Assembly (NCBI GenBank): GCA_022376515.1
Contig: WTXI01000012.1
Span: 744,001 to 808,000 of the forward strand
Source of the DNA: Lactifluus volemus
Taxonomy: Eukaryota > Basidiomycota > Agaricomycetes > Russulales > Russulaceae
Reading direction: 5' to 3'
Length of the DNA stretch: 64,000 nt
Positions 34,401 through 45,735 of this stretch are shown here, in pieces. A program made the position numbers and the translations under genes. The notes beneath the pieces are model-generated. The model saw only the letters and a program-made list of their open reading frames with translations. It did not search any database and was not told where the DNA came from. The first letter of the stretch is position 1; each line of letters starts with the position of its first letter.

Positions 34401-35318
34401 TGCAATGTAGGCGACAACGCCAAAGACCCAGTTGCGACCAGAACCGGGTACTCCGGGGGCGTCAGGATTCGGAAACTTGCCACTCTAGCGACCTCAATTA
34501 TTAATAACGGCAAAACAAAGAAAATAAATAAATTTCGGACTCACTCGATCAAGATAAAGATGGAATTAAAATCGAGAAAAGTTTGAATCGGGACGTGGGC
34601 AAAGACGAGGAGAGGAAAGAGGTAAAAGTGGAGGCGAGATTTCCAGGACGGATCGCGCAAGAGTTCGAGGTGCAATCCGGGTGCGCGAAACTTGGGTGGA
34701 TCCGCAATGGCGGCGCGAAGGCGGGCATCCGGTGTCTGTCGAAAAGAAGAAAAGAAACAAGCGTGGGCGAGGGTGCTCCTGCTCTGCAGTACGACCGACG
34801 GGACACGAAAACGGAAGGGCGGGACGATGTAAGGAGGCACTGCTTACCCGCGTCGTTGTCACCCGTGCTGACGCGAACCACTCGCACCACCACCACCACC
34901 CACTGACACGACCACCGGAACCACCAAGGCCAGAAGGAGCACCGGTACCGGTACCAGCACGCTGAATCTTGCATGCTGACGATACGAACCGACCGCGGAG
35001 TCGGTCACTCCCACGAAAGCCAAAGTTGGGGTCTGAGCGAGCTGCTGCCGCCTGGCGCAAGATCGAAAGCGGGGTCGCCGGTGCTGGCGCCACCCCGCTG
35101 AAGACGTGGGTGGTGCTCAGGGAGTGGAGCGTAGAGCCCGGAGCGGGAGGTGGAGGTCGTTTGGGGAGCCAGGATGGGTAACCTTCTATGGAGCCGTTCT
35201 CGCGATTGTCGTTATTGTCGTTGTGGCCGCCCTGTAGAGAGACAGAGGCAGTCGGCGTCGATGAGACCACGCTTGAGCGACGGTGCTGACGGGCCGGTTC
35301 TTGTTCATTAATTTGCAT
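31430..35318 (-). pseudogene. Polytopic membrane protein gene 2a
   Basis: Reads from ATG at 35316-35318 (MQINEQEPARQHRR) to the TAA at 31430-31432. The N-terminal exon has the motif YPSWLPKRPPPPAP and is open to about 34855; then follow membrane-segment exons near 34550-34740, 34370-34490, 34000-34270 and 33830-33960, an acidic run (EEEVEEEDEEEEETRRR) near 33085-33130, and a Ser/Pro/Thr/Gln-rich tail. Several one-base indels (near 33360-33410, 32525 and 31585) break the frame relative to copies 3a and 4a. Location is probably a cellular membrane with a long cytosolic tail, judged from hydrophobicity only. Confidence 0.7.
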
Positions 35319-35599
35319 TTACGGTGCTCTCTAGCCACATGTCATACAACAAAACAAGCACCACTCACCGCTCTCCTACTCCTACACCTGGCTCACGGGC
35401 TCATACCCACCCCGAGCCTCCGTGCGCTCGCCTGCCAATCCCAAGGCCGAGCAACAGTTCCCGCAGCAGCCCGTGTCCCTTCCTACCGGGAATCCCACCC
35501 TCCTCGGCCTCATCGTGATCGAGTGAGCGCCTCCTCCGCTCCTCTCTGAGCGCGAGGGGACTTTATTTTTATTTATTATATTACTAGGATCGATTTCTT

Positions 35600-38500
35600 G
35601 TAAGGCAGCACGTGGGCACGCCAAAACGTATGAACTTCAGTCAGCGCACCCTCACTCACTGACGCCTCCGACGATTCCCCACCAGACAACCGAACTGCGC
35701 CAGGAGAACCGGGCGTGCGCCCTAGTTACAAGTTCGATGCTGGATTGCAATGCGCCGCCAATATCGTGTATGAGGCTCTGTGCGCGCGTGCGCGAGCGAC
35801 ACGCTGGCCACCGAGACGTGCGAATTGTATCGAGAAGTGCCGCTGCCCGTACCTCCGGATCCAGAGCTTGTTCTCCGTGAGCGAGAGCGAGATCTGAATA
35901 CGTCACTGATCCTGGCGAGCGAAGCCGCGCTGCCATTCCGCGATCCGAGAAGGGAGGCTCTCGGACTTCATTGCGACGAAGATGGGGACAGGAGACCAAC
36001 TGAATCTTCACGATTGCGTGCCTCGAGCGAAGGTTGACCTGATTTCGGCGGGCGATCTTCTTCGTGATCTCATTCTGGGAGTGGTTCTTGAGCTGACGGT
36101 GCTCGTGCGCAGGTGTCGATGGTGGTGATGGTGATGTTCCTCGAATGCTTGTTGCCGTGATGGAGGTGGAGGACGCGTAGTCGTGATGCCACCTGCTGGA
36201 GCCTGGGAAACTGAGACGCTGTCCAAGCAGTGGCGTGTGGTCACGGTCGTGCCGCTGCGAGGTGGCTTGGAGGCATGGGTATTCCACCGCGCCCATGTCC
36301 CTGCGAGCATGGCGTGGACAAACTCGGAGGGGCTCACAAGATTGGTGAGCCACCTGAAGGCAATGAAGTGGTGGCCATCTCTGCATTACCCGTGCCGCGT
36401 GTCTCGTGTGACTCACGTGTCCAAGTGCTCTTGTTCCTTGGTGTAGCGGCTGTCAACGAGAAGGCAAACGGAGGGAACCCTTCCTCCGCGTGCCGGGTGA
36501 CGAAACGCGAATGGGTAACGGCTGGGTATGGGCTGCCCGAGGGTCGAGAGTGAGTCTGACGCACGGCTGGAGAACGATGACGGACCTGCTCTTCCTCCAC
36601 CTCATCCTCAACGCGCACCACAATGTCATCCCCTTCATCTTCCTCCTCGCTACCATGTTCTCCTCCTTCGTCCTCTATCAGCGACGGTGGGAACGGAATC
36701 TGTTCCTTCTCACTGCTATCTCTCGAACCGCACTCAGCGAAAGGGTTCTTGATCGGCGCTTTGCCGCCCTCTGTTCATGCAGACGAGCCTCTGGTAGCGA
36801 CGCCGTGAGTCTGTGGCCGTTGACCTGGCTGCTGATGCGTGACTGACCTCCTTCAGACTCGGATTTTCAAACAGTTCCCGCGGGAGTATGCCCCTGCACA
36901 CCGGCTACAGCGGCGCCGCAACGCCAAGACCAACCGCGACAAACACCGTAACCTCGATATTCCTCGGAGTGCTGGTCAGCGGTTGTCGTCTGCGTCATCC
37001 GTGGCGCGCGAAGCGTGAGATAAAATTTGTACGCTTCCAGCACGCGCAGCAGGGTGCATTAGCTCACGGAAGCGTCTCGGCGCCGCCACCACCACCCATG
37101 CTGCCAACTTCAGACCTTCCGCTGTAAATCGAGGCCATCGAGGCCATACAACCTATTTCCGCCTCCTCCCAGCGTGTGCGGAGTCCTGCGCGGCCATACC
37201 CGCTGAACATCCAAAGATCAACCCTGCGCGAACCTTCAATCCACAAGGATGATGAGTTGAGAGAGAGCAGAGGAAACGTATCAGCTAAGTAGAATGACGA
37301 GGATCCGCCCAGGTGGCATTGGCAATCAACACAACTTTGGGTAGCAAGAAAGTGCACCCGTGTCAGTGTTGAAAAAAGTTCCGTCACGTCATGCGATGCT
37401 CGGATCAACGTCAATAACCTACCTCGGGGCTGAAGAACGAGAGGAGGAGCGCAGGGCCAAGGCCAAGCCTGCGCACGGGAGGAGGGCCACGATCGTCGAC
37501 AAGTTCTGGGAATAAAAGTAGCACGTCTCTGTGAGCGCGTCCCACAGCAAGCCTTCGGCAAATGGGAGGATGGCCCAGATCGGAGGGTGGCATTGGAGTT
37601 GACGAGTGGGAAGGGCGAATTCCAGATGTGCTGGAAGAAGCGAAAGCAGGTGAAGGGCGTCATGGAAAGTTGAGAGCTGGGGAAGATAAGATGACAGGAC
37701 GACCTGAGATGATTACTTGCCTGAGGGGAGGTGTGCAAGATGATGAAACGGGGACTCACGAAAGCGCCATCGAGGGTAGATGAGTTCGTAGCGAAGCAAG
37801 ACGCCGAATATCCAGATCGTCCAGCATGCAATATAGGTAACGGTGCCCAAGACCCAGTTACGACCAGAACCTACTTCGGGGGCGTCGCGTTTCGGGAACT
37901 TTGATACTCTAGCGACCTCAATTATAATACTGCTAAAACAACACATAAATAAATCGAACTCACTCGATCACGATAACGATTGCGTTGAAGTCGAGAAATG
38001 TTTGAATCTGGACGTGGGTAAAGATGAGGTGAAAGTGGAGGTGAGATTTCCAGGACGGATCGCGCAAGAGTTCGTGTGCGATCCGGGTCCGCGAAGGCAG
38101 GCATCCGGTGTCTGTCAAAAAGAATAAGAATAAACAAGCATGGGCAAGGGTGTCCCTGCTCTGCAGTACGACCGCCGGGACACAAAACGGGAGGGTGGCG
38201 GTTGCTTACCCGCATCGTCGTGACACGTGTTGACGTGTACCACTCGCACCATCCACTCCAACACTACTCACACGACCACCCAAACCACCAAGGCCGGTAG
38301 CACCGGTACCAGTACCGGTCACCTAGAATCTTACATGCTGACAATACGGATGGACCGCACCACCGGCTTTCGACCTGGCGTCTGCGCCCAGTGCAGCGTG
38401 CTGCACCGCCAGCTCAAGAGAAGGAGGATCACCACCTGGCGCTGCTGAGGGTGTGTGTGGTGTATAGAGCACGGCGGGAGGAGGTTATCTGGGGAGCAAG

Positions 38501-38600
38501 GAGGGGTAACCTTCGCTCGACTCATTCTCGCGATTGCCTGACAGGGAGAAGCCCCGCGAGGTCGGTGAAGGCGGACCGGTTCTCACTCTTGCGGGGCTCG
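35600..38600 (-). pseudogene. Polytopic membrane protein gene 2b, 3'-truncated
   Basis: A second copy in the same orientation, 5' of 2a on the plus map. It lacks the last part of the gene: homology stops at about 35610 (CGCCAAAACGTATGAAC), roughly 1.1 kb before the stop position of copy a. The N-terminal exon is decayed: YPSWLPKR has become YPSLLPR followed by a stop, and the codon after RIVSM is TAA in all b copies. A deletion of about 10 bases after SPPEAHLH shifts the frame. The membrane-segment exons remain recognisable (37330-38000). Confidence 0.7.
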
Positions 38601-39736
38601 TCTTTCCGCCACTTGAAACGCTTGAAAGGCAGTATTTGCCCTTTAAATTTGTTTGTTTGTCTCTTCCTTTCCTTTGTCTTTTATTCCCCGAGTCATTCTC
38701 CTCAACGTCGCCTCCATGGAAAAAGTTACTGGTCTGATCATGACTTATTTGTCTGCAATATAACTGTCCAAAACCACTTCCGGTTCTTTCGGTAAAAAGC
38801 CTTCCTCGTCGACTCTCAACGTGCTCTCCTCCGCACCTATTTTTGCTTACTCTAGCATATCCGTAACTCGCCTTTCCTCCATGTCAACTCAAGCACCATC
38901 CTCCCATCCGCTGAAGGCACACGCAATACATTTATGCTTAGAACCTCTTGACGATCTGACTCTGCGCGCACACTTGGTCATTGTGCTCCTCCTCTCATTC
39001 TTCAGCAGTATTTCCCTGGTGAGTTATTGTTTCCTGATGTTGATCCGAGTATTGCGCGACAGAAGGGAGCGTCCGCACGTATCACAAAGGATAAGAAAAA
39101 CAAATAGGAGCTCAGTTGATCAAGAATGAAGCCGAGAAAGGCTTGCACTGTCACATGGGCAAACACGAGGTGAGGAAAATGTAATCGTCAATGGAGGTCT
39201 TACAGGACGAGTTGCGAAACTTAGGCAGGTCTGCGATGGTGGCGCGCGTTCAAGCAATCCAGTCTACTGGAACTGATTATCATTCCCGTTCCCAGCTCTG
39301 ATACAAACCACTTTCATCACCAACACAATCACCTGAACCAGCACCAGCACCAGTACAGCCATACTAGAACCTTGCGATTCTCATGAGGTAGACAAAGTCT
39401 TGCATAGATTTGCGTTCCCTAATGACAGTGAATTGCGAATGGTGCGATAGCTGTCTGCTTATTGTACTAGGCAGCGACATCGGCAGTAATGTGTGGTTGG
39501 GTAGGGCTTTAAGCAAATATCCTCCTACATAATATCTGTACTCCTTGTCGTTACGAGTAGCGCTACGATACCTGGCCAGAGCTGAGAATGAATCACTTTC
39601 CAAAAACTGTCGGGCTGTGCACCTGAACCTTAGCATAACTGCCACGCTTCTTGAGGCCTGATTCCCCATTGCCCAACTACTTTCCTACTATTCCCCTCAG
39701 ATCTCAAGCTCTATACCAACACCATCTCGTGGCACT
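38601..39736. promoter_or_regulatory. Upstream region of receptor 3 with membrane-gene relics
   Basis: Homologous to 24201-25318. A short plus-strand frame, ATG 38881 to 39129 (82 codons), contains a hydrophobic segment LVIVLLLSFFSS; its DNA matches exons 4-5 of the membrane gene in inverted orientation, so it is better read as a relic than as a small gene. The minus-strand exon-2 relic starts at 39153. The receptor leader follows. Confidence 0.5.
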
Positions 39737-42700
39737 ATGTCCCACACAACACCTTCCTCTTCTAACTTTCACTTGATCTCCAAGGCCTTGTCCGACTATG
39801 CAAAGCAGACAGACATAGATCTCACAAAAAACCCATTCGCCGACCAGTTTCATAGTTGTGACTCTGCCGAGGCTATTTCTGAGCTACTTCAAGACAGAGT
39901 CGAGGCGCTCAATGCTTATCGGAACGAAGATCGCAAATTGATAAAGTGCCTCAACCCCGTATTCCAGTTCCTCCATGTATTTTCTGCCACCCTTGGAGCT
40001 GCCGTGAGCAAACATGCACCGAGTGGATCCTATTATTATTATAACTTTACGCTTCAACATTCAGGTACCATTTCCACCTGCGAAAGCAGTCTTTGTCGGC
40101 ATCGATGTCCTCCTCCAAGTATAGATCTCCTTCACCTGTCTTGAAATCCTCCTCATATCTGAATCAATCAGGCAGCCTCCAGTGTCAGTGCAAGCTATGA
40201 TGCGCTCGTTCAAATCTTTGACCGCGTCGGCAATTTCCTCAAACGCGTCCAAATTTATGCCAAGATCCCGTTTACACCACCGATGGTCGATATCATCGTT
40301 CAGATCATGCTCGAAATACTTTCGGTGCTCGCCCTGACAACAACGGAGATAAAGCAGGGTCGTTTCAGTAAGTAGATTCTCCCTCCAATTTTCGTCATTT
40401 TCTAGACATTCTGCAGAGAAATTCGTAAAGAAAATATTTCGAGAGAGCAAGATTGAGAATGTGTTACAGAAACTGGCTCAACTCATCGAAGAGGAAACCC
40501 GCATGGCTGCAGCCCTGACGCTGCAAGGTGTCCTAGAAAGCAATGCTAAGGCGGAAATCAATGGTACGCGGCACTGGTATGACCGCTTGCTTGACGTCCT
40601 GAACTGTAGTTCTATTAGACAAGAGGACATCAACAAAAGACATCCTGTCTTGGCTTTCCCCTCCAGATCCATCGAAAAATCACATCATTGCGCGCGGACA
40701 TTGTCACGACGGGACAACCAAGTGGTTTGTTCAGGGTGTCTTTGAGGAATGGAGATCGACAGGATCCCTGTTGTGGGTCCATGGTAAATGTGCGTCGCTG
40801 TCCGAATTGCATCCCTACACCTGCTAATGGCCGCCTATGACCCAATCACGTAGCGGGCTCAGGGAAGAGTGTCTTGTGGTATGTGTCATACAAATTACGT
40901 CATGACAGCCTTATCCACATTGTCAACCAGCTCCATGATCGTTGAAGCATCGAAAGCCGAGTCATCCTTGACGGCATATTACTATTTCGATTTCCGAGAT
41001 ACCGCAAAGCAGGACATCCGTGGCCTACTCACTTCACTCCTTACCCAGCTCAGCACCAAATCCGATCGCTGCGGCAGTATTCTTTCTGGTCTATATTCAA
41101 GGCACGACTCTGGATCGCAGCAGCCTGGTAATGACGATCTCAAGCAATGTTTGGTGGAAATGCTCCAACTCCACGACAGTCCCACGATTTACATTATCGT
41201 GGACGCCTTGGATGAATGTCCAAACACATCAGGAGTCGAGCCACCTCGTGCACAGGTCCTGAAACTTGTAAATGAACTTGTCATGTTACGCCTCACAACT
41301 CTTCGTCTATGTGTTACAAGTCGTCCAGAAGCCGATATCATACCTACTCTTGAGCCTTTGGCCTCCCACTGCGTGTCTCTTCATGACCAGGATGGACAAA
41401 AAGAGGCTATTAGCGACTATGTCAAATTTGTTGTCCACTCGGACCAATGGATGAAGAAATGGAGAATTGAGGACAAAGAGCTAGTCATTGATACACTTGT
41501 GCGAGAAGCTGGCGGAATGTGAGTTGTTACTTGACGCAACCTCACAAGTTGTTTATGCGGCGCAAATAGGTTTCAATGGGTTGCTTGCCAGCTAGAAGCA
41601 CTGCGGGGTTGCCTCCCAGCAAATCTTCGTGATGCTCTGCGTGAATTACCCGAGACTTTGGATCAGACGTACGAGCGTATTCTGCAAGGGATCAAACCAA
41701 GAAATCGAGAATTTGCTCATCGGCTTCTGCAATGCATGACTGTGGCGATTCGTCCTTTTCATGTCGAGGAGCTCGCAGAAGTCCTTGCGATTCGCTTCGA
41801 GGCCGGAAAGCCCCCAGAGTATCGTTCCGATTGGCGCCTGGAGAATGCTCAAGAAGCAGTTATACTCGCATGCTCAAGTCTAATCTCGGTTGTCAGCATT
41901 GATGGGTCACGAATCGTCGAATTTTCCCATTTCTCCGTCAAGGAGTTCTTAACATCCAATCGCCTTTCCCAAGACCTCTCCCTCTATCGTATTCTTCCCC
42001 AGCCTGCACATACGATTCTCGCACAGGCCTGCCTCTGTGCGCTACTCCGAGTGGATGACAAGGTCGACAAGAGCAGCATGACGAATTTCCCACTTTCCAT
42101 CTATGCCGCACAGCACTGGGTGGAGCATGCTCAGTTCGAGAATGTGTCGTCAAGCATTCAAGAACTTATGGAGCACGTATTTGACCCAGAAAAGCCACAC
42201 TTCGCAATATGGGTGTGGATATACAACATCGATCAGCCTTATGATTGGATGGGACACATGTTGAGCGAACAGCCATCACAACCCAAAGCATCCGCGTTGT
42301 ATTATGCAGCACTGTGTGGTTTCTATGGCACTGTGGAGCACTTGATCGCCAGCTATTCGCAGGACATCAATTCCTTTTCCAACCGAGGCACCCAAGGCAC
42401 ACCACTGGATGCTGCCCTGGAGAAGGGTTATTTCGAGATCGCACTGGTATTGCTTGAGCACGGTGCTGACATAAATACCCGCGACCAATGGGGCTGGAGC
42501 CCGTTGCAATCCGCGTCATTCCGCGGACGTCGTGACGTTGTAGAGTTTTTATTGGACCCGTACGCAAATGACAATATGCACAACAGCTGTGAGGTCCCGA
42601 CGAACGCGCCATCAGGGAATGGAGAATTGGAGGATGGGCGGTCTGGCGTTCTAGACGTAAACTGCCATGACATTGATGGCGATACCCCATTGAAGTCAGC

Positions 42701-44765
42701 TTCTGGAGGCGGCCATCGGGATATCGTGCAGCTACTACTCGAGAATGACGCTGCTGTCGACTCCCATAACCATGAAGGGTGGACCGCATTGATGTCAGCA
42801 TCAGCATCTGGCCATCTGGACATTGTGCAGCTGCTACTCCAGAATGGGGCTGCTGTTGACTCCCGTAACAATGAAGGTGTTACTCCATTGATATACGCTT
42901 CGCGAAACGGCTATCGGAATACCGTGCAGCTGCTACTCGAGAATGGGGCTGCTGTCGACTCCAGCGACAACGAAGGCCGGACCCCATTGAAATCAGCTGT
43001 GAGTAACGGCCGTCTAGATATTGTGAAGCTACTACTCGATTATGATGCTGCTGTCGACTCCCGTGACGAACGCTGGACCCCATTGATGATAGCTTCGAGT
43101 CAAGGCCATCTAGATATTGTGAAGCTACTACTCGAGAATGATGCTGGTGTCGACTCCCGTGGCAACGGAGGCTGGACCCCATTGATGTCAGCTTCTCAAG
43201 AAGGCCATCTCGATATCGTGCAGTTGCTACTCGAGAATGGTGCTGCTGTCGACTCCCGTGACAAAAAGGGCTGGACCCCATTGATGTCAGCTTCCCAAAA
43301 TGGCCATCTCGATATCGTGCAGTTGCTACTCCAGAATGGCGCTGCTGTCGACTCCAGCGACAACGAAGGCTGGACCCCATTGATGGAGGTTTCGATGTGT
43401 GGTCATCTGAATATCGTCACGCTGCTAATTCAAAATGGCGCTACTGTCGAGGGCTCCGATAATCATGGCTGGACTCCGTTGACGTCAGCTTCGCAATCCG
43501 GCCATCAAGATATCGCGCGACTCCTGCTCCAGAACGGCGCGGCCGTGGAAATTGGAGACAATCAAGGCTTCGTTCCATTACATTTCGCATCAGGATGTGG
43601 ACATTCCGATGTTGTAAAGGCGTTACTGGATCACCATCCAACTGTCGACATCCGCTCGGTGCATGGAATAACTCCCCTGCACGTGGCATCTGCTGCCGGA
43701 GAACCCGGCGTTGCGCTCTTCCTGATTGAGCGTGGTGCAGACGTGAATTCGAGAGATGACCTGGGCAGAACTCCATTACACTTCATAGCGGAATTCGGAC
43801 ACGTCAATATCGCGCAACTATTACTTGACCCCGGCGCAAATGTATACACACCGGACGCAAACATGTGGACTCTAATCCTTCAAGCCACATCAGCTAGTCT
43901 TTATTCTGACATTTTTCACTTCTTCACTGGCATCTGGCTTCGCGCCAAAGTCGAACCTTGTATCGAGGACCAGGAAGCTGAGTTGGCCCCGCCAACGAGG
44001 AATGGACAACCTGATATTCCGCGTTCGCTAGTCCAACGCCGACCAATTACAGATTTCAAAGATAGCGATGGCTGCACACCGTTGCACGTGGCAGCACGAA
44101 ATGGGCATTTCGATATTGTCAAACTTCTAGTCGATTTAGACGCAGATGTCAACTCACGGAATGGGGATGAGAAGACGCCACTGGACTTGGCCTTTACAAA
44201 TGCGAAATGGGATGTCGCGAGCTTCTTGGCGGAGCAGACGGGAGCGGGAGACACGCTGGATACCGAATCACAAAACACAGACTCGGATGTCACGAATCTA
44301 TCACCCAGTTCTGGGGAGAACCCAACGTTTCTTGTCGCCGAGGAGACTTCGTTATTTATCGCATCCAAAGAGGAGAACCTCGACATGGTACGGTCATTAC
44401 TGAGCCATGGCGCGAATGTCAATGAACAGAACCATGGTCGTAAAGACACTCCGTTGCATGGTGCATCAAAAGAAGGAAGACTTGAAGTTGTGAAGTTGTT
44501 AATTCAACATGGTGCCGATGTGAACTCCCGGGACAGGTTTGGGTATACGCCTTTGCATGAGGCATCAATGGGCGGAGATTTGGATGTCGTGCGGCTATTA
44601 CTTGACCATGACGCCGATGTGACCGCAAAGGATCATGACCTCTGGACTCCCTTGCACATCGCAATCAACTACGAGCATCGCGAGATAGTTAAGCTGCTCC
44701 TAGAACGGGAGCAAATTTTCATCTGCGAGATGCTGAAGACAAGACGCCATACCATGATGCATTAA
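39737..44765 (+). CDS. Goodbye-NACHT-ankyrin STAND receptor 3, altered ends
   Basis: Exons inferred: 39737-40003, 40065-40118, 40172-40367, 40417-40608, 40667-40789, 40854-40878, 40931-41518, 41570-44765; together 1547 codons in one open frame (1546 residues). The ATG used by units 1, 2 and 4 is ATC here (39717), so the next in-frame ATG at 39737 is taken; it removes about 13 residues before the Goodbye domain. Exon 7 lacks 12 bases in frame after the P-loop exon. The NACHT motifs GSGKSVL, VYIIVDALDEC-type and VTSR are present. About 23 ankyrin repeats follow. A G missing at 44707-44709 (three G, four in unit 4) shifts the frame, so the last repeat is replaced by about 20 unrelated residues. 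Possibly still functional. Confidence 0.87.
42660..43565 (+). repeat. Homogeneous ankyrin array of receptor 3 (9 units)
   Basis: Nine 96-99-bp units of the GWTPLMSAS-GH-DIVQLLL type. Unit order and sequence differ from receptors 1 and 4, so the array has expanded or contracted independently. Confidence 0.85.
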
Positions 44766-45735
44766 AGTACGGCCGGTCGGGCATTGCCCGATTGTTGTCG
44801 GAGAATGGCGCGCATTAATGTATGATCCAACATGGTTTCACAGACATGCTGCTCACATACATATCCAGTTGCAAACGTTACTTCAATTCACTGATTCTGG
44901 GATGGATTTGCATGGGGGTACTGTAATACTACAACCAGTCATGGATGGCTTGCGCTGGTACAAGGTCAAATGACCCGAAAAAAGGTGTTGTACTGTATCG
45001 GAATATTCGGGGAAGGGGGACGGAAAAATGGTATTATGTACGATTGTCGTGATACGTGTTGATCGAATGTTATTATAATCCCTTAGCTCATACGGGTTAC
45101 ATCAATGTCTTGCACGTGATATAGTATCACGACCAAGGATGCCACAAGCCCACAACACAAAGCATTAGACGAAAAACATGACCTCTGTTCATGACTCAAG
45201 GTAGATTGAAGAATTGGCACAATGATCCGTAGTTTGATTGAAGGAAGAAAAATGAGGTTGAATAAAAAGGCGTCAGTTCAGTTACAGGTGCAAGGACGTG
45301 AATAAGGTTCGGTCATCAGCGGTCAATGCGACGGCAACGTCGTTGAGCATGAAGGTCACGGTGTAAAAAAGGGAATTCGGGTGATGATGACGGATGAAAG
45401 TATACGAAGCACATGTATCTGTAGAAGTTTGTAAAGCATAAATGTATCAGGGGAAGTTTAGTGGAGCGTCGTAAGAGGGGCGAGGGGAGTTTAATGGCGT
45501 AAGTAGAAATGGTGACACAAGGGGCAAGTTGCGTAAAGAAGATTTGAAGACGTATGTAAACGTTGTTGGGAGGAGGGGACATGACAAAACTCTAATAGGG
45601 ATATAAACAGCTAAATACGTGCAGGATGGAAAGCGAGCATGAAGGATTGCAAAAGAAAAAGAGACGTCTTGAGATTGAGAGCACCAAAAAGAAAAGGGGA
45701 CAACAATGGATGAAACCGGGCGGGCGGGGCGTCGT
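44766..45735. other. Convergent intergenic region, unit 3
   Basis: Starts with the out-of-frame remainder of the last ankyrin repeat (to the ancestral TAA at 44815-44817), then sequence homologous to the other 3' intergenic regions. No gene recognised. Confidence 0.5.

Larger units (their letters stand above)
24771..39152. repeat. Segmental unit 2 of the array
   Basis: About 14.4 kb: receptor 2, membrane gene 2a and truncated copy 2b. This unit stands out by its many single-base indels relative to the other units, mainly between 25.3 and 34.6 kb. Confidence 0.85.

Noticed and set aside
38881..39129. Small membrane protein gene of 82 codons upstream of receptor 3
   Set aside because: The hydrophobic part is DNA-homologous to membrane-gene exons 4-5 in inverted orientation, and the frame is not kept in units 1 and 3 (24481 and 53281), so it is a relic.
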